Of a DNA stretch of 64,000 bases, positions 12,530 through 24,200 are shown one piece after another. The stretch's first letter is position 1; each line of letters begins with the position of its first letter. Origin of the DNA: Chondrosia reniformis. Its lineage: Eukaryota; Porifera; Demospongiae; Chondrillida; Chondrillidae. The translations under genes and the position numbers were made by a program. The stretch covers positions 1,056,501 to 1,120,500 of the forward strand of contig OX359192.1 in assembly GCA_947172415.1 (NCBI GenBank). The letters run 5' to 3'. The notes below the pieces were generated by a model. The model saw only the letters and a list, made by a program, of their open reading frames with translations, was not told where the DNA came from and searched no databases.

Positions 12530-15500
12530 TCATATTTCTTTCTTCTTTGGAAAAGGAATAATGTCACAGAAGACGTATCCTTTACTCTGAAATTCTTCTT
12601 TCATAGTAATCTAAATAAAAATGATATAATTAACTGAGATCTCTACTACAATAAGTCTATATGTTCACTAAATATGAATAAATAAATAATCTAAAATATT
12701 ATTTTCTTATAGACATGTTTAGCTAATGGATAGAACAGAAGGTAGGAAGTATCTATTGAAAAATATGCCTGTTTTCCTTTCAAAGTTAAATATAGATGAA
12801 GTATAATATGCATTTAAAGAAGCCTTGTACACTTAATGAGTCTCCCTTAGCCACTCAAAAAGATGGTCGAATCATTGAAAGCTGTTTTGTCAGTATGGGT
12901 CCTTATTAGGACTGATCAGAGTTGCATACAATTAAATATAGATGAGGTATACAATGGAAGGCTGAGTGGCTACTCTGCTAAGAATCCACCAACGAGACTG
13001 ATGAGATCGATGAGATCAATGAGATCAAAGAGACCAATGAGATCAATGAGATCAATGAATTTAAAATTTTAGATAAATTAACATGTTAGGTTTAAGTGGT
13101 TGGGAATACTGTGCACGAATAAACTAAAACATAGTCTTCCTGTAGCCATGTTTGACATCAGTATGGGTCAATACAAGGCATGCATGGTGTATATCAGATC
13201 ATGAAATGTACGTACGTATATGTTTAGTTAAAATGATCCATTAATCCATTCATCAGAAATTGGCAGTCAATTTCAGTCTTGGAAAATAAAATTAATGGAA
13301 ATTCCCATTAACTAAAAGCTGGTTAATTTAGTAAGGAAGTATCTATTGAAATAAGTTTCAAATTAAAATATATCTGTTTTCCTTTCACTTGGTAAAAAGA
13401 TAATATATATGGATGAGGTATAATATGCATTTAAAGAGGCATTTCAAGAGGCATTTCAAGAAAAATAAACTATAATACTACTTACTCAGCAACGGACACA
13501 GTAAGGAAACAGACAGAAAACCAATGACTAACCATATTAAAGGATCCCATGTGTACATAATTGGTAGTCCCCTAAAAAATATAAAATTCAATATTATGTT
13601 TACCTTCGCATTTTCATCATTACAGCAACCAATAACAGCACCACCACTTCCAGGAAACTTGGCAGCTGAACCATGCTACGTGATTCAGAATGAAGAATAC
13701 ATCGAGATATAGCTATATTAACTGTATATTAATGTCTTTATATGAGAAACCACAGATCTAATTCTTTATGTGACAAATAAGCTCGATAGTAGAAGTTAAA
13801 TTACCTTTCGTGCAATTTCTATCAAGTCCAGATTGGTTGCACCTAATGCATCATCTCCATAAATCTGCCTAACCACAAATATTAAATGCACCTTTCAATC
13901 ACTGAGTTTCACACAAATGACATTAAATTCACACAAATGACATTAAATCACAGCATCATCAGTTACAACATGTACGTATGTACATTACACTTATAAATAT
14001 ACCTACCTTCTAAGATTAAAGTTTTCATCCATTAATTTACCAAATCTGCAACAAGGATACAGTTTTTAAGACACTCAATAATTAAATTAAAACTTCAAGA
14101 TTGAAATAGGGATAAACACACATACTAATATAACCCATAGTTCTTACTCCTGAAAGTCTCCACTTAAAATGGCCTTTTTGCCTTTATTAGTCAATTTAGC
14201 AAACTCTTCCATTGCTTTGTGCACATCTTCTTCACCTACATTCACAGTCACATAAGATAAAGGTAATAGGATATGGTACCATATACTGTATAGTATACTA
14301 TTGATGAAGGGCACCGGAAAAAACTGAAGGCTGGAATTTGAGATGCTATTCAGCTCTGAGATTAAATGGCTGGCTAATACATATGTACATAGTTATGGCT
14401 ACAGCAGATCCTTACCTCTGTCCCATCTTTCCCTCACATTACTGTGTATCTTACCTACATACGTATATAGACATAATACATTAGTGTAAGGTGATATATT
14501 ACACATTACTTATTGAATTGAAGTTTGGTTTTTGCTATCCTTCTTTGTTTGTATAATACGTGTACATCAGGGTATATACGTATGTATTGGACAATCCACC
14601 ACTCTTTTAATCCACCATAAAATTATCAGTACCAATAGTGGTGGTTTTATATACGTACGTAAAACATTTCATGGTGGATTTACCAGAATCACTGGGGTCT
14701 CCTACATAGGCTAACCACAGAGGTGGTACATTGGCTGTGTCAAGCTGCTCATATTCCCCATAGCCTCTAGACTTCATAAGCTCCTTGTTAAAATCCATGA
14801 ATATTAAACCTCCATACACCTATGTATATATGCAATACATACATGTAAAATATTCAACTACATATACGTACATAATATTATAATAATCATTTATCATACT
14901 ATCTTGTATAGTAGATTGTACAAGAATATACGTACGTACGTATGTTACTTCTTGTAGTATTTACTATTACAGTACAACACTATGAGTAGACTGAGATTCA
15001 ATTACTGCATATGGTTGCTAATCATTTAGCACACACTTGAACTACTCTGTCCTGGAGACCAGCTTGGATAAAGAGCTCTGATTTTTCAACATTTAGAACA
15101 AACGTAGGTTGTTCTTCCTTTGGTAAATCCTACAGAATGAAATATCAAAAATGAGTCTGAAACAGACTGAGATAAGAAAGAATGGATTATAATACTAAGA
15201 ATATGTATAAAATCTACCAACAAACTTAAGGAATCTACCTAATCATGAGTGACCATTCAAAACAGAATAAACATAAGTATAATCTAAATCACCATTTGTC
15301 CAATTATCAAGCATAATTAAGAGGAGCAAAGGAGCATAAAAGTTCCTATACTAGAACAATGTATAAAATAAGTGCACTCTATTACATTATTTGCTTGTAA
15401 TAGTGTGCAAATATAGAATGTAAACATACATACATACATATTTACCAGTTCAGAGATTTGATAAAACTTCATTAAGCACTTTAATGCAGAAGTAACAATG

Positions 15501-18500
15501 GCACTGCTTCCAGCTAAGCCCTAAATCACACACAAGACTAATATAATTTCCACCAAACTAGCAATAAAGATATACGTATATTAACACATTACTTATATGC
15601 ATATACATATATACGTATGTATTGGAATGGATGGTAAGATGACCCAACTTACGTACCACTTGTCTAGGAATGTTTGTATCATATTTGAGCGTAAAGTTTT
15701 TCTTTGCCAGAGCAATCCTAAAGTAGTGAAGAAGTGGCAAGCATCACACAACAAGAAAGAAGCTCCAAAAGTACGGACATACATACCAGATATATATATT
15801 ACATATATTAAAAAGGTCAGTTGTATGTATGCCTGCAATCCTTATAGCATTCACATGTGTTGTCATTTTATGAGTAATGACACACCCTTTCTCTGCACAG
15901 CACTGATAGAATCTCTTGCAAGTTGCTTGGAGTAGGCGAAGGCCTCCTAAATATCTAAACATGTATAAAACAATACAAGTGGTTAGTTAGTGCAGAGATC
16001 TGTCATAAATTGATAGCTGTAAATATGGCCCTGAAGATGAATGTCCCATATAAATACTATTGTTCAGAACCAATTTATGTTATACATACTACTACATATA
16101 GTTAATGGCACTCCTAAATGTTTAAATACTTGAGACAATAACTTTACAAATTGAGGAATACATATACTGACCCCTCCTTCCTGCTGATTGCATGGAGATC
16201 AGCCAGGCCACCAAACTCGGTGGGGTCGTTTAGAGGATGAGGGAGCAGCTTCTACATGGAGTATACATACATTGCTAAATATTCATTATAAAAGTGATTT
16301 TCATAGCAATATGTGCCTATTATATTACAAACTACACTAGCTACTTATTTAGTGGTAATACAATACAAGATGTCAGATGTAAGGTAATGTGTTGTATGTA
16401 AGGTAATGTGGTGTATGTAAGGTAATGTGTTGTATGTAAGGTAATGTGCTGTATGTAAGGTAATGTGTTGTATGTAAGGTAATGTGTTGTATGTAAGGTA
16501 ATGTGTTGTATGTAAGGTAATGTGCTGTATGTAAGGTAATGTGTTGTATGTAAGGTAATGTGTTGTATGTAAGGTAATGTGCTGTATGTAAGGTAATGTG
16601 TTGTATGTAAGGTAATGTGGTGTATGTAAGGTAATGTGTTGTATGTAAGGTAATGTGTTGTATGTAAGGTAATGTGGTGTATGTAAGGTAATGTGTTGTA
16701 TGTAAGGTAATGTGTTGTATGTAAGGTAATGTGGTGTATGTAAGGTAATGTGTTGTATGTAAGGTAATGTATTGTATGTAAAGTAATGTGTTGTATGTAA
16801 GGTAATGTGTTGTATGTAAGGTAATGTGTTGTATGTAAGGTAATGTGTTATATGTAAGGTAATGTGGTGTATGTAAGGTAATGTGTTGTATGTAAGGTAA
16901 TGTATTGTATGTAAGGTAATGTGTTGTATGTAAGGTAATGTGTTGTATGTAAGGTAATGTGTTGTATGTAAGGTAATGTATTGTATGTAAGGTAATGTGT
17001 TGTATGTAAGGTAATGTATTGTATGTAAGGTAATGTATTGTATGTAAGGTAATGTAGTGCATGTAAGGTAATGTAGTGTATGTAAGGTAATGTAGTGTAT
17101 GTAAGGTGGTAAAGGTGTGGTGGTAGTACTCACCAGTCGAGTACTTTCAGTAAGAGTAACCTCAGCCCAAAAATTAGCAATGGACATTGCTATAGTCTTT
17201 CCATAGAAACCATCCGATGGATTTCCCATCAATCCAACCCTAGATAAATGTTTTGAGACACACACTGTTATTACAATTATATACATACACATGTAGGTAT
17301 ATGTATATGTGCTACTGTCAGCATTTGGACAATTAGCTACTGTAATTAGGTACCTTGCATAAGTACGGAAGACTATAGGTTCACCCTGAAGTAGCATAAC
17401 CTTCTTTCTTCTCTCAGCAAATTCATTAACCCATTTCTTGTATTCCGACAAGCCCTACGTAAATAATCTTTAGTTGCATACAGAACAAGGAAAAAAATCT
17501 ACATCTTAACATTCATGAAAACTAAAGGGATCACCTCAGTCAGTCTACGCCTTTCTGCTTGCTCTATTATACCGTTTTACAGCTCATAGTTACGGAGAAA
17601 TGAAAGATTGGCAGGTTACGTGCGTGAAAGAAGTTCTTTGTTTTTCATACTGTAAAAATGTTTCACAATCAGACGTTCAGTTGATGGGTTACGTATCTCG
17701 GAGAACTCTTCTGTCAGATCGTTTTAAATCAAAACGTAAACGTTCGCCTGATCCTTGAACACTTAACAAAGTCTAACCATAGATCTTCTATACTTACGCA
17801 AGTATAGTACGTATAGTACAGCTAAGAATACCATACTATGCTGATCGCAGTAAAAATAAGTCAAACGGTAGAGAAGATAGGCTTCACAACGTTCCTAAAA
17901 AAGTCAATTCAAGTAGCATTCAAGCCGAATAGCTCAGACGAAGAGAGAAAAAGGCCAGATTGCATCAGTGGATAGATATGGTTTTGACAAACTTCTGAAA
18001 GAAATTACGCAATTGTAACGAAGTATCCACTCGACTTAGCCAGCCCGGAAATGTATGTAAAAACACGCCTTATATACTGAGCGTTCGAACAGTACTACAT
18101 GGAGGAATTATTTGATTTGGGACCACTAGAATGTATGACTGTTTAATGTTTAACTGTACTAGACTACTGAATAGATCGGCTGATAACTAGCAGTATTTAA
18201 AGAGTCGTTCCTCAACTATTCTTTGCACAGTAACTGATATACAAACCCTGTGTAGATGTCCATAGGCATAACAGTGTTTAGTTTGTTCACTCTTTGAATT
18301 CTACACACCTGTGTATGCTCTTTCTATATACTTGTATGTAATTCAAACAAGCTTACAAATACTTCATATTTAATGAAGGAGTACTTGAAGATAAAGAGAC
18401 AAAAACATATACATTTATATAACACAACTATAAGCTAAATCTACTGGTTACAATGAATTGTTCAATCCCAATTGTTAGCTTTCTAGAAAGATTTTAATCT

Positions 18501-21070
18501 TTCATATAAAGTTATCATTTTAATACTGAAACTCACTATCTGACCAATCAGTTGAAATCCACTTGGTAATTTCATTCCGAAAACAGTGTCTTTATTGACT
18601 AACCAGTGCTAAGGGGAATAGTAAGATTATGATTTAACCATAGAATGATCAACTTGTTCCGGATTAATTGAATCACCACTGCATGATTATTGTTAGTTGA
18701 AACTAAAAAGTTTGCCGTATATCAGCATAGGAAGAGGCATATAAATGAGGCATTGCCTGTGAAGAAAACATAATAGCAAGTAGTTTGTGCTCAATTTTCC
18801 AGCAATTGCTACTTTTCTCTTTTCATGATATTACAAATATGTAGGTATGTAGGTGCAATTGTCATAGTGATGAATACCATTAGCATGTATTCACCATAAA
18901 GTGTCCAAATGAGTATTTTCCATTGCTATCATCAGAGTGTAGAAACTCCCCAACCTTGGGCAATGTTGAGCGCTTAAAGAAATAAAACACCTGAAATGAA
19001 GAAACTGGAAAGTTACAAAGCAGTAAGATAAGAATACGCTAGAACTGTCTAAACAGGTACACTAAACATTACAATGAAACAAAAAATCCATATAATGTAC
19101 AATTTGAGTGAGAAATATTGAATGCCACATGCCTAAAAATTGAAAAAAAAAAAACTCAAAAAGTGAAATGATTGGATGCATATCAATGAATATATATTAT
19201 TAACATTATATTTCTAATAAGTATCTCACTGTTTGATAAGAGCAGTGATTGCAATAATTACCATGAAATGTATTGTAAAACCAATAATATTGAAATCTTT
19301 AAAAACCTAAAGTGATTCTCAATGTCATGTCTATGTACGTACGTTACTGCCACTCAAGGAAACTTGCCATAATTACAAGTGTGCACTTACAACAGAAGCA
19401 TATCGAGAGGAGGTGACACCTGGGGTCGGCTTCTCATAAAAGGCTGTTATTCTACAAGAAATGTGACATGCATATGTATATAAACTACACAGCCACATTT
19501 AAAAACACTTAAAACTTTATAGCTGCATTACTGCAATTATACAGACTTGTCAAGTATTGGAAAAAGGGGGAACTTTAAGATCTAAAAGCATCAATATCAT
19601 CATCATTGAACTCTTACTACTCCTTCCCATCAAGTGAACCTCAGTTTTGCCCATTAACTCATTGTGCTCCTCAGGAGACATGAGTGGGCGGGGATAATAT
19701 CCAGAGTTTAATGATGATATCGTCAAGTATTACTTTACGTGTATGCTCAGCTCAACATTTAAAGAGATTAACACACTCTCAATAGTAGTTCCAATGTTAC
19801 TTATGTTTACTTTCTAACAGGTGTACCTGTTTGATGATGGCTCCACTTCAAGTATGCCTCTTCTTTGGGGGTTTTCCCCTTCCTCCATTTCATAGTAAAT
19901 AGCTAAGTTTCCACTCTTAATGTAAAAGTATTTCACAACTTGACTCAGATCAAAGTCATGATCAAACAACATATCACCAGCCACCTACAGCAGTAACACA
20001 ATCATGCTAATGCAAATAATGTTCAGTAAACCTCTGTATATGTGCGAGCAGATTTGTAGAGATATTTGACACTGTACATATTTGGTTACTATTAACACCT
20101 ACATACGTATACTATTAACACCAATGGACCACAACCTGACAATAATGAAATATAAGAGCAATAAATTGAATACTTCAGTGTTTAAAGAAACAATGTTGAA
20201 ATGTTGAAATTATGAAAAAATAGTTCAGTTATGAAGAAAGCAGCAAAAGTATTGTAAGAGTTGTGCAGGTTCAATAAATTTAAAATTCTAATAGGACTCC
20301 AGTAATAGAGAAGATTATTACCTAAGAACATACCACCATAATATCATCCTCTATCTTCTTGCATCGAATGGTTAGTTCTAGGTCAGCTATGACATATGGG
20401 CATGTAAACAAATCCATTTCTCTAATATACATATACATAAGGGACTATAGGGACAGCACAATATAGGCTACTTGTCTGCATTAGTCACAAGGTAGACGTC
20501 AGTGAACTGCTGGCGGCTCTTCAGTATGCCCCACCACTTGTCCAATATGGCCTCACGGGTGTCCCACTGCTGTGGCTGGGCTGGCAGTAGAGCCTTGGGT
20601 ACGCCCACCAAATCTGAGAACTCTCCAGTTAGATCTTCCTACGCAATGGACATACAGAAGTAGGTGTGGTAGGCATATATACAGTCACACCCTCCACTGT
20701 ACAGTCACACCCTCCACTGTATAGTCACACCCTCCACTCTATAGTCACACCCTCCACTGTACAGTCACACCCTCCACTCTATAGTCACACCCTCCACTGT
20801 ACAGTCACACCCTCCATAATAACTATATAGATCTCAATCAGGACAAACTATAATAAATCAATATACAATTGAAGAACGACTATCCATTATAATGCAATGG
20901 TTGCTAGCTTCAAATAGTGCCAAGTATTCATCGTTGTGCGGACGTTGACATGGTACCTGTATTTCCTTCTCCAAGAGAAATCCATGCCCCGCTACGAGGA
21001 TTATGCAAATCATTGCTACCTGGGGATTTCCCTTATAGGTTATGTAACTATTTAATTCACTTATAAACAT
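12530..21070 (-). CDS. Fused nucleotidyltransferase/glucuronokinase-like GHMP kinase
   Basis: About 605 residues. Exons: 21070(or 21013)-20956, 20638-20472, 20421-20334, 19984-19827, 19451-19391, 18990-18895, 18608-18537, 17454-17354, 17239-17134, 16251-16172, 15954-15886, 15717-15657, 15520-15446, 15128-15037, 14819-14684, 14237-14148, 14045-14007, 13868-13805, 13674-13604, 12610-12530. The N-terminal half is a sugar-phosphate nucleotidyltransferase: LVAGHG with a downstream Lys, YLVTNADK, VAGDMLFDHDFD, FYEKPTP and a C-terminal LPSGFQLIG. The C-terminal half matches the plant glucuronokinase type of GHMP kinase: YARVGLMGNPSDG, GLAGSSAIVTSALK (ATP loop), LQDRVVQV, YGGLIFMDF, PPLWLAYVGDPSDSGK and KFPGSGGAVIG. 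Every junction read keeps phase, including the bridge 18537|17454 (LIGQI-GLSEYKKW). The predicted roles are glucuronate to its 1-phosphate, then to UDP-glucuronate. The sugar specificity is inferred, and two separate genes remain possible because the bridging intron is about 1.1 kb. Confidence 0.8.
12988..13062. repeat. 9-bp GAGATCAAT repeat, about 8 copies
   Basis: Short imperfect array of GAGATC(A/G)A(T/A) in the last intron of the fusion gene. It creates an apparent MRSMRS-type reading frame that is not a gene. Confidence 0.85.
16374..17107. repeat. 19-bp satellite, about 38 copies
   Basis: The unit AAGGTAATGTGTTGTATGT repeats head to tail for about 730 bp with few substitutions (mostly at one G/T/A position). 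It lies wholly in the intron between the GNPSDG exon (17239-17134) and the next kinase exon (16251-16172). The array has no stops in several frames, so long HYLTYNTLPYIQ-type reading frames appear, but they are repeat artefacts. Confidence 0.97.
17455..18536. other. Long intron with CpG-richer stretch
   Basis: This separates the nucleotidyltransferase and kinase halves of the fusion gene. The part from about 17550 to 18060 has more CpG than typical introns here. It contains a 52-codon plus-strand ORF at 17600-17758, ending in a basic KSKRKRSPDP tail, and a minus-strand exon-like piece near 17534-17551 with donor GTGATC. These might be an alternative first exon or promoter for the kinase half. 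No recognisable protein family was found. Confidence 0.35.
20688..20815. repeat. 20-bp repeat ACAGTCACACCCTCCACTGT, about 6-7 copies
   Basis: Tandem copies lie in the first intron of the fusion gene, with ACTGTA and ACTCTA variants. CCCTCC runs recur in each unit. Confidence 0.9.
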
Positions 21071-21201
21071 GTAGGAATACGTATTAAAACTGTAATGGTG
21101 TATTATTTATTTTAATAACTATACGTGGTTTATCATTATAATTATTATATAAGAAGTTTTAAAAACCAAAGCGGATGGTTTAATATTTGTAAATTTTGGA
21201 A
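21071..21201. promoter_or_regulatory. Divergent promoter interval, fusion gene and SCAP
   Basis: Only 131 bp separate the possible upstream start of the fusion gene (-, 21070; alternative ATG at 21013) from the SCAP ATG (+, 21202). The two genes are head to head, so a shared bidirectional promoter is likely. The interval is AT-rich; I see no convincing SRE or TATA box. Confidence 0.5.
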
Positions 21202-24200
21202 ATGGATCTCAGAGGAAGGGTTGAACTCTTTTTTTATCTTCTTGGACTATTCCTGGTTAAGTATCCTCGGATCGTTATCGTAGCTGTAACAGTTGTGGTT
21301 ATTGGATGCAGGTAGCCTTATAATCTAGCTAGTCTAGAGCTATAGCAGTTGCTCCAGTTAGAATAACAATATATTGTATATTTTAATAGTTGAGGTATAT
21401 AAAGCGTCTTATTTGAGGAGTATATATCCCATCTCGTGTGGTTTCCTATGAGATGCCTCCGTAACTATGCGCAAGCTGTTGAGATTGACGCTCTTACGGT
21501 ATGTATACAGTATAAGAGACTGGGCTAGCTGAAGGATCGTACTACAGTTTAGCTACCGCTTAACTTATTTTATTTTTTATTTTTGTGTTAGTCTTTGAGA
21601 TTTGTAAATGCGTTCGGCATACTGTACTTAATTTTTTTGATTGGTTCTTCCATCTGGCTTATCTTTTAAAATTCATTCTTAAAATTAAAAGGCTCAGAGT
21701 TAACATAAATTACGGTCTAAAAACATTTCTACATTTCGATGGGATTGATTGTATATAATGTTGTGGTTTAATAGCTATATAGCTGTCTAGCATAGGTAGT
21801 ATATAACAGTCTCTTTTCTTGAAATTCTGTACATTACATTAATTTTGTGTTGAAAGTTTTATTATTTATTGCGCAAAGATTGCGAGCCTATTCTTATAGA
21901 ACAAATTATGTGCCTATATCTAGTGCTGCATTCTGGAGTACGCTTCCTTTAATTATATTTTTCATGTGCTTTTCCTAATTACATGTCCTAATTACATGTC
22001 CTAATTACATGTCCTAATTACATGTCCTAATTACATGTCCTAATTACATGTACATATGCATATATTGGTTAGGTGATAGGAACTGTCAAACTTGTCGTTA
22101 GATGCTCTAATATTGAAAGATGAACCATCTCCAAAGATGACATGTACATATGCATATATTGGTTAGGTGATAGGAACTGTCAAACTTGTCGTTAGATGCT
22201 CTAATATTGAAAGATGAACCATCTCCAAAGATGTATTAAATATATCTTTGGAGATGGTTAATCTTCATCTAAATTTAGAATGTTATGAAAAATCTCATTT
22301 GATTGTAGTTTGAACATACATTATCAACTAAATGTTCTGTAGTCTTCCTTTGTTATCCTCTTTTCCAACGGGTGATCAGCACTCTCCTTTGATTTGGAAG
22401 ACCAGCTCAATCAACTACCTCACAAAGGACGCTGTTACTGGCAAGCTGCAGTGGATCGACAAGTCACAGGCACCCAGTGTGAGAATGCCTATATTCCTGT
22501 ATGCTCCGAGATGGGTAAGTAAGGTCCTATATGTGTGCATACATACAACATGCATTATTTAATACTGTTAGTCTGTGAGATCTATAAATTTCTGTATCCA
22601 CTTATTTACAGTTTCTAGGAGATCCTCTGGTTGCCGTGCAACAGGTAATTGCTAAAGTGCGGCTAAACTGTACCACTCACCCAAAGTATTGTGCAACTCG
22701 TAAGATATCTGAGGCTGTCAGTGCTGCTACGACTCAGCTCTTAAGCAACATCAGGACAGTTGACAAGTGAGTACCTGAGTAGGATTACTGAGTGAGCCTG
22801 GTGGAGTGGGTGGGGTCAAGTGAGCCTGGTGGAGTGGGTGAGGTCAAGTGAGCCTGGTGGAGTGGGTGGGGTCAAGTGAGCCTGGTGGAGTGGGTGGGGT
22901 CAAGTGAGCCTGGTGGAGTGGGTGGGGTCTAGTGAGCCTGGTGGAGTGAGTGGGGTCAAGTGAGCCTGGTGGAGTGAGTGGGGTCAAGTGAGCCTGGTGG
23001 AGTGGGTGGGGTCAAGTGAGCCTGGTGGAGTGGGTGGGGTCAAGTGAGCCTGGTGGAGTGGGTGGGGTCAAGTGAGCCTGGTGGAGTGGGTGGGGTCAAG
23101 TGAGCCTGGTGGAGTGAGTGGGGTCAAGTGAGCCTGGTGGAGTGGGTGGGGTCTAGTGAGCCTGGTGGAGTGGGTGGGGTCAAGTGAGCCTGGTGGAGTG
23201 GGTGGGGTCAAGTGAGCCTGGTGGAGTGGGTGGGGTCAAGTGAGCCTGGTGGAGTGGGTGGGGTCAAGTGAGCCTGGTGGAGTGGGTGGGGTCAAGTGAG
23301 CCTGGTGGAGTGGGTGGGGTCAAGTGAGCCTGGTGGAGTGGGTGAGGTCAAGTGAGCCTGGTGGAGTGGGTGGGGTCAAGCGAGCCTGGTGGAGTGGGTG
23401 AGGTCAAGTGAGCCTGGTGGAGTGGGTGGGGTCAAGCGAGCCTGGTGGAGTGGGTGGGGTCAAGTGAGCCTGGTGGAGTGGGTGGGGTCAAGTGAGCCTG
23501 GTGGAGTGGGTGAGGTCAAGCGAGCCTGGTGGAGTGGGTGGGGTCAAGTGAGCCTGGTGGAGTGGGTGGGGTCAAGTGAGCCTGGTGGAGTGGGTGGAGT
23601 CAAGTGAGCCTGGTGGAGTGAGTGGGGTCAAGTGAGCCTGGTGGAGTGAGTGGGGTCAAGTGAGCCTGGTGGAGTTAGATATGTATGTAACAATATGGGT
23701 TATTTGTTGCGATTGTGATAACAACTAGAGATATTATTATGAGTATCAGCAACACAATGTTTCTAATTGAACGTTTCAAACCGAAGGTCTTCATCAGCAA
23801 TAAACTCCACTGTGATGAGAAGTGTTCAGTTATTGAATGCTTTCATGTGCAGCTTCTGCTCATAAAAGTGGATGTTTTACATAATATTTTATATAACATC
23901 TAGCACCATGCAAACATACGTACATTTATACATTAATTAATCAGGGCCTGTTCAGAGTTTATACATCCAATCACCTTCAAGTTCTTGGAAAGTATTGGAT
24001 TACAGAACCACTCCAAAGGAAGACAGTTTATTTCCAGTGTTCTCTCGCCTTCTACTAAATACAAGTAAGTCTGTTTCTTTTTAAGGCATTTTTATCAGAC
24101 AGAGCTGCTAGTCCTAATATGATTACTCTGCTGTACTTACATTTAGATTGCTCCTAATCCAAGTGTATGTATGTATTGATCCCTGAAGTGATGTTTGTGT

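Noticed and set aside
12863-13072. Small protein with MRSMRS repeats
   Set aside because: It is produced by a 9-bp simple repeat in an intron of the fusion gene, with no other coding signs.
16345-17451. Long reading frames of HYLTYNTLPYIQ type
   Set aside because: They are translations of the 19-bp satellite in an intron; only the two ends overlap real kinase exons.
23389-23607. Plus-strand frame rich in GGVGGVKRAWWSGWG
   Set aside because: It is the 28-bp minisatellite read in one frame, inside a SCAP intron.
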